From positions 1 through 34,302 of the forward strand of contig JALUFE010000081.1 in the NCBI GenBank assembly GCA_027052175.1: a stretch of 34,302 nucleotides of DNA, read 5' to 3'. Position 1 is the stretch's first letter, and every line of letters starts with the position of its first letter. The DNA is from Helicobacteraceae bacterium (GTDB taxonomy: Bacteria > Campylobacterota > Campylobacteria > Campylobacterales > Sulfurimonadaceae). The position numbers and the translations under genes are program-made. The notes below the pieces were generated by a model. That model searched no databases and was not told the DNA's origin. It worked only from the letters and a program-made list of their open reading frames with translations. Shown piece by piece: positions 21,935 through 29,334 of the stretch.

Positions 21935-23186
21935 AGTGGGAATTATCGGGGTAGGAACAGTTGGCGAGAGTGTCGCGCGTATACTGGAGGAGAATCAAGA
22001 CGTCATTTCTGCGCGTGCGGGAGCCGCAATAGAGGTGAAGAAAGGGATTGTACGCACTCTTGAAAAAAAACGAGATGTCGACATACCTCTTAGCACCGAT
22101 GTCAATGAGGTCTTGGAAGACCCTGAGATCGACATCGTCGTCGAGCTCATGGGTGGAGTCGAAGAGCCTTATAAAGTCGTTACAAAAGCGCTTCGTAACA
22201 AAAAAGCGGTCGTGACGGCAAATAAAGCGTTGTTGGCTTACCACCGCTACGAGCTAGCAGAGCTTGCCAAAGACATCGCCTTTGAGTATGAGGCAAGTGT
22301 CGCCGGAGGGATTCCTATCATTACCGCATTGCGAGACGGACTCTCTGCCAACCATATCGAGTCAATGATGGGGATTATGAACGGGACATGCAACTATATG
22401 CTGACCAAGATGCGGGATGAGGGTGTTGCATACGATGCAATCCTCAAAGAGGCACAGAATCTCGGCTATGCCGAGGCAGACCCAACTTTCGATGTAGGCG
22501 GATATGATGCCGCACATAAACTCCTTATACTTGCGTCGATCGCTTACGGCATCGATGCCAAACCCGAGGATATTTTGATAGAGGGGATCGAGCGTATCAC
22601 GCAGGATGATATAGCCTTTGCCAAGGAGTTCGGCTATGAGATCAAGCTGCTGGGAATTGCTAAAAAAGAGGGCAGTGAGGTGGAGCTGCGTGTGCATGCC
22701 GCGTTAGTCAAAAAAGAGGAGATGATCGCCAAGATAGACGGCGTGATGAACGGCATCAGCGTTGTGGGTGACAAAGTCGGAGAGACACTCTACTATGGCC
22801 CCGGAGCCGGCGGTGACGCGACGGCAAGTGCGGTAGTAGCGAACATTATCGATATAGCAAGAAGCGGCAAAAGTACGCCGATGCTTGGCTTTGACCGTCC
22901 TATGGAGGGGAAACTCACACTTAAAGATGCCGATGAGATATCATCCAAGTATTATCTGCGTATTAACGTCAACGACAAAGCGGGCGTGTTGGCTAAACTG
23001 ACAAAAATTTTCGAAGCCAATTCTATATCCATAGAGACGATGCTGCAGCGTCCAGGTGAGAGTGCGAGTGCGAACCTTCTTATCTCCACGCACTGTGCCA
23101 AAGAGCGTGATATCCAGAAGATGATCGGCGAGATAGAAGTCCTTGATTTCGTCAACAAAAAACCGGTAATGATCCGCATCGTCTAA
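21927..23186 (+). CDS. hom: Homoserine dehydrogenase
   Basis: 419 residues. It reduces aspartate semialdehyde to homoserine with NAD(P)H in the threonine/methionine branch. The Rossmann motif VGIIGVGTVGESV is at the start, TANKALLA and the catalytic EASVAGGIPII and NGTCNYMLTKM follow, then EAQNLGYAEADPTFDVGGYDAAHKL. A C-terminal ACT domain (about 345-419: LRINVNDKAGVLAKLTKIFEANSISIETMLQ) points to feedback control, usually by threonine. The ORF track start is six codons upstream; MIKVGIIGVG fixes 21927, inside the aminotransferase gene. A strong terminator overlaps its stop. Confidence 0.97.
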   Translation: MIKVGIIGVGTVGESVARILEENQDVISARAGAAIEVKKGIVRTLEKKRDVDIPLSTDVNEVLEDPEIDIVVELMGGVEEPYKVVTKALRNKKAVVTANKALLAYHRYELAELAKDIAFEYEASVAGGIPIITALRDGLSANHIESMMGIMNGTCNYMLTKMRDEGVAYDAILKEAQNLGYAEADPTFDVGGYDAAHKLLILASIAYGIDAKPEDILIEGIERITQDDIAFAKEFGYEIKLLGIAKKEGSEVELRVHAALVKKEEMIAKIDGVMNGISVVGDKVGETLYYGPGAGGDATASAVVANIIDIARSGKSTPMLGFDRPMEGKLTLKDADEISSKYYLRINVNDKAGVLAKLTKIFEANSISIETMLQRPGESASANLLISTHCAKERDIQKMIGEIEVLDFVNKKPVMIRIV

Positions 23187-23197
23187 CCGGTTTTTTT
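23157..23197 (+). terminator. Intrinsic terminator overlapping the hom stop
   Basis: AAAAAACCGGT (23157-23167) pairs with ACCGGTTTTTT (23186-23196) through 11 bp around an 18-base loop and ends in seven T residues. The left arm lies inside the last codons of hom. Confidence 0.85.
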
Positions 23198-23252
23198 CTA
23201 CTGCTCCTCCTTTTTTAAGATAAAATGTCATTGTTTTGTTGTGAAAGAAAAA

Positions 23253-23282
23253 TGACTCTGATTTAAGTCAAAAGAGTATAAT
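23253..23282 (+). promoter_or_regulatory. Promoter with palindrome ahead of formate dehydrogenase
   Basis: TATAAT at 23277-23282 lies 25 bases before the ATG. Immediately upstream TGACT (23253-23257) and AGTCA (23266-23270) form an inverted repeat around CTGATTTA, covering the -35/spacer zone where a repressor or activator could bind. It does not match the FNR/CRP half-site TTGAT/TGTGA well. Confidence 0.45.
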
Positions 23283-23307
23283 ATAGCACAATCTCAATCT
23301 GGATAAT

Positions 23308-25386
23308 ATGATGAAAAATATAGCTACGATAGACAGTGTGTGTACCTACTGTGGGGTTGGATGCGATATAGCGGCCAATGTCGATACCGATAAAAACAAG
23401 ATAGTCAAAATTTTTGCCCATAAAGACGGAGTTGTGAGTGAAGGTAATCTCTGTATCAAGGGAAAGTATGGATACGATTTCGTCACATCTCCAAACCGCC
23501 TGCGCACTCCAAGGATAAAAAAGGGTTTTTTGGAGAAAAATCCAGATATCTATGCTGCGGTCAAAGAGAAACTAAACGAGTATGATGAAGAGTGGTATGA
23601 GACGGATCTCGATACTGCCACAACCGCTGCAGCTATGAAACTAAAATCTGTCCAAGAAAAATATGGAAAGAAATCTATCTGCTCCATTGGAGGGGCAAGA
23701 ACGAGTTGCGAGAGTGCCTATCTATGGCAGAAGTTCACCCGTCATACTTTGGAAAGCCCGCATGTGGACAACTGTGCAAGGGTCTGTCACTCACCGAGTC
23801 TCAAAGGGATGCGTGCAACCATAGGAGAAGGTGCGGCGACCAATCCTTACAATGACATCTATGATTGCGAGTTTATGATCGTCATAGGATCGAACACGAC
23901 CGAAGCACATCCAATCATAGCCAACCGTATAGTACACCAGGCGCAAAAACATGACAATCTTGCCGTTTTCGATGTTCGCGAGATCAAGCTCCACCGCTTT
24001 GCGAAATACAAAGCGATCATCCCGTATGAAGCCAATCTTTTGGTGCTGAACATGATGGCGTATGTCATCATCACCGAAGAACTTTACGATGAAAACTTCA
24101 TAGCCGATCGAACGGTCGGGTTTGCCGAGTTTAAAGAGAAGATTTTGAGTGATCCTTATGCCAATCCGGACTACTTTGCAGAGGTGGAGGGGTATGAGTA
24201 TCTGCCTAAGATGATCCGCAAAATCGCACGCGAGTATGCGCTGAAGAAGTCGATGATATTTTGGGGACTTGGAATCACCGAGCATATAGACGGCAGTTAT
24301 GCCGTTATGGCGATTACACATCTGGCACTGATGACAGGCAACATAGGAAAAGAGGGTGCGGGATTGATGCCGCTTCGTGGGCAGAATAACGTCCAGGGTG
24401 CATGCGATATGGGATGTCTGCCATATTATGATCCGGACTATCAGCAGCCAAAAGAAATTGGGCTGATGACGCCGCAACTGGTCGATGCGATGCTCGAAGA
24501 CAAGATCAAAGCCATACTTAACATGGGTGAAGATCTTACCCATATCCATCCAAACCTCAACAAGGTCGACAAAGCACTTGAGCATATAGAGTTCATTATG
24601 GTGCAAGAGCTCTTTATGACCGATATAGCAAAAAGAGCCGATATTGTCATAGGGGTCAAGAGTGCCTATGAGAAAACGGGTGTCTATGTTAATGCGATGC
24701 GTAGAATGCACCTCTCCCAGCCGCTTGTTCACTCCGACTTGCCTGATGATTGGGAGGTTATTCAAATGATGGATAACAAGATGGGGGGTGAGTATGACTA
24801 TAAAGACTCCGGTGAGATTTGGGATGAAGTAAGAGAGGTCGCTCACAGACGCTTTAGTGGGGCAAGTTATCTGCGACTCAAACGACATAGAAAAAGAGGG
24901 CTGCAGTGGCCGGTGTATGATGAGGACACTCCAAGATTGCATCAGCTTGACTTTCGAACGAAAGACGGGCTTGGACGCTTTGTTTACCATCAATATAAGT
25001 TGCGGGGGATGGTCGAAGAGCTTAAAAATGGAGTACTTGAGGGTTATCATCTTACAACGGGACGAACGCTTGCGCACTATAACAACGCCGCTCAAACTAA
25101 ACAAACAGCTTCGCTTACCAATCGTTACCCTGAAGATATTGTACTGGTGAGTGAAGAGGATGAAACGGATTTTCCGAGTACACATGTGGTTTTGCAAAGT
25201 GAATATGGTCAAACCAAACCGTTGAGAGTGAAGTTTACCCACAAAATAAAGCCGAAAACGCTTTTTACGACATTTCATTATGCCTCTTCCGGCATCAATC
25301 GTCTTTTTGGTGACAAGAGTGATGAGCTGATCCTTACGGCAGCTTTCAAGTCGATCAAGGTCGAGGTTATTCCCATAGATGAGTAG
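23308..25386 (+). CDS. Formate dehydrogenase, catalytic subunit (Cys type, FdhF-like)
   Basis: 692 residues, molybdopterin (Mo/W-bis-MGD) oxidoreductase. An N-terminal [4Fe-4S] site is seen as CTYCGVGC (Cys12, Cys15, Cys19) plus Cys49 in NLCIKGK. The formate site is NCARVCHSPS with Cys160-His161, the place of Sec140-His141 in E. coli FDH-H, so a Cys-containing enzyme needing no SelC system. LRGQNNVQGACDMG carries the substrate Arg region. There is no Tat signal, so it is cytosolic. No electron-transfer subunit, FdhD or hydrogenase gene is next to it; the partner must be elsewhere, perhaps a ferredoxin. Related assimilatory nitrate reductases lack the Cys-His pair in this context. Its stop overlaps yraN by eight bases. 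Confidence 0.88.
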   Translation: MMKNIATIDSVCTYCGVGCDIAANVDTDKNKIVKIFAHKDGVVSEGNLCIKGKYGYDFVTSPNRLRTPRIKKGFLEKNPDIYAAVKEKLNEYDEEWYETDLDTATTAAAMKLKSVQEKYGKKSICSIGGARTSCESAYLWQKFTRHTLESPHVDNCARVCHSPSLKGMRATIGEGAATNPYNDIYDCEFMIVIGSNTTEAHPIIANRIVHQAQKHDNLAVFDVREIKLHRFAKYKAIIPYEANLLVLNMMAYVIITEELYDENFIADRTVGFAEFKEKILSDPYANPDYFAEVEGYEYLPKMIRKIAREYALKKSMIFWGLGITEHIDGSYAVMAITHLALMTGNIGKEGAGLMPLRGQNNVQGACDMGCLPYYDPDYQQPKEIGLMTPQLVDAMLEDKIKAILNMGEDLTHIHPNLNKVDKALEHIEFIMVQELFMTDIAKRADIVIGVKSAYEKTGVYVNAMRRMHLSQPLVHSDLPDDWEVIQMMDNKMGGEYDYKDSGEIWDEVREVAHRRFSGASYLRLKRHRKRGLQWPVYDEDTPRLHQLDFRTKDGLGRFVYHQYKLRGMVEELKNGVLEGYHLTTGRTLAHYNNAAQTKQTASLTNRYPEDIVLVSEEDETDFPSTHVVLQSEYGQTKPLRVKFTHKIKPKTLFTTFHYASSGINRLFGDKSDELILTAAFKSIKVEVIPIDE

Positions 25387-25708
25387 AGCAAAGGGCGATA
25401 AAGCCGAAACGAAAGCAGTCGCTTTTTTGCAAAAAGAGGGCTATATCATCATAGAGACCAACTTTTACAGCCGCTTTGGAGAGATCGATATTATCACCAC
25501 GAAAGAGGGGACTTTGCACTTTATCGAGGTAAAGTCGGGTTTGGACTACGAGAGTGCCATCTACAACATCACTCCATCCAAACTTCAAAAGATATTCAAA
25601 ACCGCGCAGGTCTATCTCAAAAAGAACGCTTTGGATGTCGAGTACACTTTCGATGCCGTTATTGTCACTCCAGATGGAGCGGAACTCATAGAGGATATAA
25701 CACTTTAA
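25379..25708 (+). CDS. YraN family (UPF0102) nuclease-like protein
   Basis: 109 residues, single-domain restriction-endonuclease-like fold. GDKAETKAVAFLQKEGYIIIETNFYSR is followed by GEIDIITTKEGTLHFIEVKSG, in which the Glu, Asp and ExK residues make a PD-(D/E)xK-type metal site. The cellular role of the family is unproven. The start codon lies inside the end of the formate dehydrogenase gene. In C. jejuni yraN stands next to hom, as I recall, so the dehydrogenase appears placed between two genes that are neighbours there. Confidence 0.92.
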   Translation: MSRAKGDKAETKAVAFLQKEGYIIIETNFYSRFGEIDIITTKEGTLHFIEVKSGLDYESAIYNITPSKLQKIFKTAQVYLKKNALDVEYTFDAVIVTPDGAELIEDITL

Positions 25709-25729
25709 ACCGGATTTAATCTCGGTTTA
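25706..25729. terminator. Shared hairpin between yraN and the convergent gene
   Basis: TAAACCG (25706-25712) and CGGTTTA (25723-25729) form a 7-bp hairpin spanning both stop codons, seven bases apart. There is no long T tract on either side, so it is a possible bidirectional terminator rather than a clear one. Confidence 0.4.
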
Positions 25730-26105
25730 GACTCGCTTCATCGATCATCAGAAAAAAGCCATTCACTCCTTTGATGCCGGCATCGTCATAGTAAATCGTT
25801 CCATCAGGTTTTAAAAAGTAGTGTCTTGGCACACCGAATTTTTCGAAATAGGATGGCACTGTGTGCTTGTCTCGGTTGAGAAAGACTTTGATGTATTTTT
25901 TGAGTGTTTGTTGTACTTTTTTGTTTGAGAGTACCTCGTTTTTGTAGCGAATACAGAAGTTACAGTGCTCGGCACCTATAAAGACATAGATATCCTTATG
26001 CTCTTTCTGCGCTCTTTTTTTGGCTTCATCGATACTGTGCAGCCATGGCAGATTGACACCAAAAAGCTGTGTTACTAAAAGAAGTAGAAGGATTTTTTTT
26101 AACAT
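25716..26105 (-). CDS. Periplasmic thioredoxin-like protein
   Basis: 129 residues. A signal peptide (MLKKILLLLLVTQLFGVNL) precedes a thioredoxin fold with the pattern HSIDEAKKRAQKEHKDIYVFIGAEHCNFC. The redox pair is Cys48-Asn-Phe-Cys51, followed by the cis-Pro strand GVPRHYFLKPDG. This resembles the DUF255/SoxW-like thioredoxins that reduce or form disulfides in the periplasm; the substrate is unknown. The ORF track extends 94 codons upstream through the promoter region of the next gene; the signal peptide fixes the ATG at 26105. It is a single gene, convergent with yraN and divergent from the aldehyde dehydrogenase. Confidence 0.87.
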   Translation of the reverse strand: MLKKILLLLLVTQLFGVNLPWLHSIDEAKKRAQKEHKDIYVFIGAEHCNFCIRYKNEVLSNKKVQQTLKKYIKVFLNRDKHTVPSYFEKFGVPRHYFLKPDGTIYYDDAGIKGVNGFFLMIDEASLNRD

Positions 26106-26144
26106 AGGGAAAAGTTTACAACAAAGAGGATTAAACTCTTTTGA

Positions 26145-26150
26145 TATAAT
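26145..26150 (+). promoter_or_regulatory. -10 box of the aldehyde dehydrogenase gene
   Basis: Perfect TATAAT in TTTTGATATAATC, 26 bases before the ATG, with GAGGAG as ribosome-binding site. Confidence 0.6.
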
Positions 26151-26176
26151 CATTGCAATAGAATGAGGAGCAGAAG

Positions 26177-27592
26177 ATGGAAGCAAAGATACTTTTTGGA
26201 AGCGAGGAAGAGAGCAGAGCAGTTGTGAGTGAGCGACTTTCGCCGTATGACGGCAGAGTTGTATCGACTGCGCCCGTTTGTTATGCGGAAGATGCAAAAA
26301 AAGCTCTGAGTATAGCCAAATCGGCGGCGAAAAAAGCAAAAAAAAGCACGCTATCACAGCGATGCGAATGGATCCTCGATGTCGCAAAGAGGCTTAAAGA
26401 GCAAAAAGAGGATATCGCGTGCACGATTACAGACGAAGTGGGAAAACCCATCGTCTTTGCGCGCGTAGAGGTGGATCGCTGCATCGAGACACTGACTCTT
26501 AGTGCCGAGGCGGCACGAAATATGTATGGTGAGACGATAAGCACAGATGCCACGCCAAGCGGAAAAAAGACAAATGCATTTTTCATTCGTGAGCCGGTAG
26601 GGGTTGTCGTGGCGATCACTCCTTTTAATTTCCCGCTCAATCTTGTTGCGCATAAGCTCGCTCCTGCACTTGTTGCAGGCAATGCCGTCGTGCTCAAACC
26701 GACCCCTGAAGCACCACTGACTGCTTACAAGTTTGCCAAGCTTTTTGTAGAGAGTGAATACGCCGTGAGAGATGCACTCAGTGTCGTGTATGGCGATGCG
26801 GAAGTGGGTTCTGCACTTGTTTCAAGTGATATCCCGCGTGTTGTCAGCTTCACGGGAAGTGTGCCTGTTGGTAAGATCATTACCAAAAATGCCGGCATCA
26901 AAAAGGTGAGCTTGGAGCTGGGTGGCAATGCTGCGACCTTTATCGATGTGAATGCCGATCTGGATCTGGCAGCTGCGCGCTGTGCTTTTGGAGCGTTTAT
27001 CAACTCCGGCCAGGTCTGCATATCGCTGCAACGCATCTATGTACACGAAGATGTTTACGAGGAGTTTGCACAAAAGCTTGCAGAGGAAACGAAAAAGCTC
27101 AAGGTAGGTTCACCCTATGATGATGATACTTTTATAGGGCCGCTTATCAATGAAGATGCAGCCACACGAGCGATGAACTGGGTGCAAAGTGCCATTAAAG
27201 AGGGAGCACGTGCAATGATGGAGCCACACAAAGAGGGGCGCATCTTTTATCCTGTGGTAATGGCGGATGTAACGGATGATATGGCGATCGTGTGTGAGGA
27301 GGTCTTCGCACCTATAGTTTCACTTGTCAAAGTCGACAGTTTCGATGCAGCGATAGAGAAAATGAACGACTCTCCTTATGGATTGCAGTTCTCCATCTTT
27401 ACCGATTCACTTGCAAATACCCAAAAAGCGATTGAGGAGTTTGAAGCGGGCGGAGTGGTTGTCAATGATATCCCGACACTTCGCTTTGACATTCAGCCAT
27501 ACGGCGGTGTGAAGCTAAGCGGTGTGGGAAGAGAGGGACCGAAGTTCGCACTCGAAGAGTTCACTGAAATCAAAAGTGTCGTACTCTGTTAG
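26177..27592 (+). CDS. NAD(P)-dependent aldehyde dehydrogenase
   Basis: 471 residues, full-length ALDH superfamily. The NAD-fold start YDGRVV leads to ITPFNFPLN with Asn151 (oxyanion hole), VVLKPTPEAP, SFTGSVPVGK, ELGGN with the general base Glu247, and NSGQVCIS with the nucleophile Cys281; the C-terminal oligomerisation arm is present (FDIQPYGGVKLSGVGREG). Among family members it most resembles the lactaldehyde/glyceraldehyde-3-phosphate (GapN-like) group in the LELGGNAATFID and NSGQVCISLQR wording, but the substrate is not decided. It is alone on the plus strand; its last four bases overlap the end of the convergent DUF2393 gene. Confidence 0.92.
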   Translation: MEAKILFGSEEESRAVVSERLSPYDGRVVSTAPVCYAEDAKKALSIAKSAAKKAKKSTLSQRCEWILDVAKRLKEQKEDIACTITDEVGKPIVFARVEVDRCIETLTLSAEAARNMYGETISTDATPSGKKTNAFFIREPVGVVVAITPFNFPLNLVAHKLAPALVAGNAVVLKPTPEAPLTAYKFAKLFVESEYAVRDALSVVYGDAEVGSALVSSDIPRVVSFTGSVPVGKIITKNAGIKKVSLELGGNAATFIDVNADLDLAAARCAFGAFINSGQVCISLQRIYVHEDVYEEFAQKLAEETKKLKVGSPYDDDTFIGPLINEDAATRAMNWVQSAIKEGARAMMEPHKEGRIFYPVVMADVTDDMAIVCEEVFAPIVSLVKVDSFDAAIEKMNDSPYGLQFSIFTDSLANTQKAIEEFEAGGVVVNDIPTLRFDIQPYGGVKLSGVGREGPKFALEEFTEIKSVVLC

Positions 27593-28131
27593 TGCGCATA
27601 GACTTTGATAAAATGCGCCGTGTTTCGAAAATATCCCGGATAATCGAAAGTCACTCGAAAAGGAGCCACCTCTCCGGGGCCGAGATTTCGTGCGACGACA
27701 AACTCCTTTTCGATGGTTTGGGGTTTGTTGAGTTTACCGAGCCCTCCGTTGAACATGTCGAAGAACCCGCTTGGTTTATAGTAGTTAGGGCCTTTGACAC
27801 GGCCGGTTGCATGCCCTCCGTTGACGAGCTTGATGGAAAGATAAACTTTCTTTACCGGAAATTTTCCAACGTTTTTGACAAGACCGAAATAGGAAATCTT
27901 CTCCTGTGAGAGGTAACGCCGGTCATCCACTTTGACAAGTTTGACTTTTTTTGTATATTTTTCGGCTGCGGCAATCCCTATGGTGACGATAAGAGAAGAG
28001 ATAAGTACCGTAGAGAGAATCATCGGCATGACAAGCTTTTTACGTTCCTGTCTCAACGCTGCAACAATCCCCAGTATGATGAGCAATACACCAATCGCTA
28101 CTATGAGATAGTGGATAACCGTAAAGCTCAT
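27589..28131 (-). CDS. DUF2393 family membrane protein (second copy)
   Basis: 180 residues. Two membrane spans at the N-terminus (about 6-25 and 33-55: IHYLIVAIGVLLIILGIVAAL and MPMILSTVLISSLIVTIGIAAA) are followed by a beta-rich outer domain with SYFGLVKNVGKFPVKKVYLSIKLVNGG and NLGPGEVAPFRVTFDYPGY. DUF2393 is a family I know chiefly from Campylobacterota; its function is not known. It is the last gene of the ilvE operon, and its ATG overlaps the stop of the first DUF2393 gene as ATGA. Confidence 0.82.
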   Translation of the reverse strand: MSFTVIHYLIVAIGVLLIILGIVAALRQERKKLVMPMILSTVLISSLIVTIGIAAAEKYTKKVKLVKVDDRRYLSQEKISYFGLVKNVGKFPVKKVYLSIKLVNGGHATGRVKGPNYYKPSGFFDMFNGGLGKLNKPQTIEKEFVVARNLGPGEVAPFRVTFDYPGYFRNTAHFIKVYAH

Positions 28132-28640
28132 TTACACACTCCTTTGACCGAGACGTTGATATCCTTTTTGTAAGAAAAGGGCCCGATAAGAAACTTGAAA
28201 TCAACATCGGCACCTTTTGGGATATTCTTAATGGTAAGAGTGCCGTGCTTGAGAGGTTTGAGTCGAAAGAGCAGGTCTTTGTACCTGTTATGGGTCTCTT
28301 TGTATATGGTGGCGGTAAGGTGACAGCTTTTGAAGTCGAATTTCGATTCGTTTTTGAGCTTGCCCTCTATAACGACCGCCTGTACAAAATGAAGCTTCTT
28401 CGCTTTGGTAACGGTGACGCTGTTTTTGAAAAGATAATTGTGGAAAAAATCAAAACCGAAAGTCAGACCGACAGAAAGATCGAGTATGGCAAGAAGCAGC
28501 ACAAAGAGTGCAAGTGTTGTCTTTTTGCGAAGCAACAGCGTAAGAAGGATTAACAAAATAAAAAGGAGAAAAACCACGCCGAAATAGATAAAATCATATA
28601 GACTCAGTGTATGCAAGAAAGCAAGCAGCTTCTCCTTCAT
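28128..28640 (-). CDS. DUF2393 family membrane protein (first copy)
   Basis: 170 residues, paralogous in layout to the next gene: two membrane spans (about 14-37, FIYFGVVFLLFILLILLTLLL, and 42-62, TLALFVLLLAILDLSVGLTFG), then a beta domain beginning AVVIEGKLKNESKFDFKSCHLTATIYK and ending PFSYKKDINVSVKGVCK. The 'VxGxLKNxSKF' strand parallels 'YFGLVKNVGKF' of its partner. The two genes overlap by four bases, so they are made together and may form a heteromer (inference). It starts three bases after the hisIE stop. Confidence 0.82.
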   Translation of the reverse strand: MKEKLLAFLHTLSLYDFIYFGVVFLLFILLILLTLLLRKKTTLALFVLLLAILDLSVGLTFGFDFFHNYLFKNSVTVTKAKKLHFVQAVVIEGKLKNESKFDFKSCHLTATIYKETHNRYKDLLFRLKPLKHGTLTIKNIPKGADVDFKFLIGPFSYKKDINVSVKGVCK

Positions 28641-28643
28641 ATG

Positions 28644-29333
28644 TCAATCTTTTCTGCTGTTTTTCTCTTCTATGCCGCTCATACCAAAACGGCGCGCAAG
28701 TTCTTGTTTGATGCGATCGGGCGAAATGTTTTTGCTTGCGAGTGCAACAAGCATATGGTAGGTCAGATCGGCCGCTTCATAGATCATCTCTCCCTCGTCG
28801 TCGTCTTTGTAGGCGAAGGTGAATTCGCCCGCCTCTTCGATGACTTTTTTGAGGATCGTGTTTTCACCTTTGCTGAAGAGTTTGGCTGTCCAGGATGAAG
28901 AAGGATCGGTGTTTTTACGCTCCTGGATCGTGTGGTAGAGGGTATCGATAACGCCGTAAGCCGCAGTTGTATCGACTTCGATCTCGCTTGCGCTTTCGCC
29001 GCTTTCAAGTTTGGTGAAGAAACAGCTTTTACGACCCGTATGACATGCAACTCCATGCTGCTTCACTTTGATAAGGAGTGTGTCGTTGTCACAGTCGAGC
29101 AAAAACTCCTCGATCTCCTGAATGTGTCCGCTGCTCTCTCCCTTTTTCCAGATGCGCTGTTTGCTACGGGAGAAGTAGTGTGCGGTTTTTGTCTCAAGGG
29201 AGAGGCGGAGTGCCTCTTTATTCATGTAGGCCATCATCAGCACTTCGTTGGTGATTGTATCCTGGACAATGACCGGCAGGAGGTCTTGCTTCTGCCAGTC
29301 TATACGATTGATGATCTCTTCTGTTCTATTCAT
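28644..29333 (-). CDS. hisIE: Bifunctional phosphoribosyl-AMP cyclohydrolase / phosphoribosyl-ATP pyrophosphatase
   Basis: 229 residues joining two histidine-pathway enzymes. The HisI domain (about 1-115) has MMAYMNKEALRLSLET, the SRSKQRIWKKGESSGHIQ active-site stretch and the zinc cysteines in LLDCDNDTLLIKVKQHGVACHTGRKSCFF. The HisE domain (about 130-220) has WTAKLFSKGENTILKKVIEEAGEF, DLTYHMLVALASKNI, the helical pyrophosphohydrolase with its Glu/Asp metal ligands. The fused protein carries out steps 2 and 3 of histidine synthesis. It lies alone among non-histidine genes, one base after the SPFH stop. Confidence 0.96.
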   Translation of the reverse strand: MNRTEEIINRIDWQKQDLLPVIVQDTITNEVLMMAYMNKEALRLSLETKTAHYFSRSKQRIWKKGESSGHIQEIEEFLLDCDNDTLLIKVKQHGVACHTGRKSCFFTKLESGESASEIEVDTTAAYGVIDTLYHTIQERKNTDPSSSWTAKLFSKGENTILKKVIEEAGEFTFAYKDDDEGEMIYEAADLTYHMLVALASKNISPDRIKQELARRFGMSGIEEKNSRKD

Positions 29334-29334
29334 T

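Noticed and set aside
23775-23795. Selenocysteine codon in formate dehydrogenase
   Set aside because: The catalytic position is a cysteine codon (TGT) in NCARVCHS; no in-frame TGA occurs.
23791-25278. 495-codon ORF on the minus strand
   Set aside because: It lies entirely opposite the formate dehydrogenase gene, whose motifs are complete; its translation shows no domain and has the Ile/His/Arg-rich look of an antisense shadow.
25716-26387. Long form (223 aa) of the thioredoxin-like protein
   Set aside because: The extra 94 codons run antisense through the start of the aldehyde dehydrogenase gene and its promoter, and the signal peptide begins at 26105.
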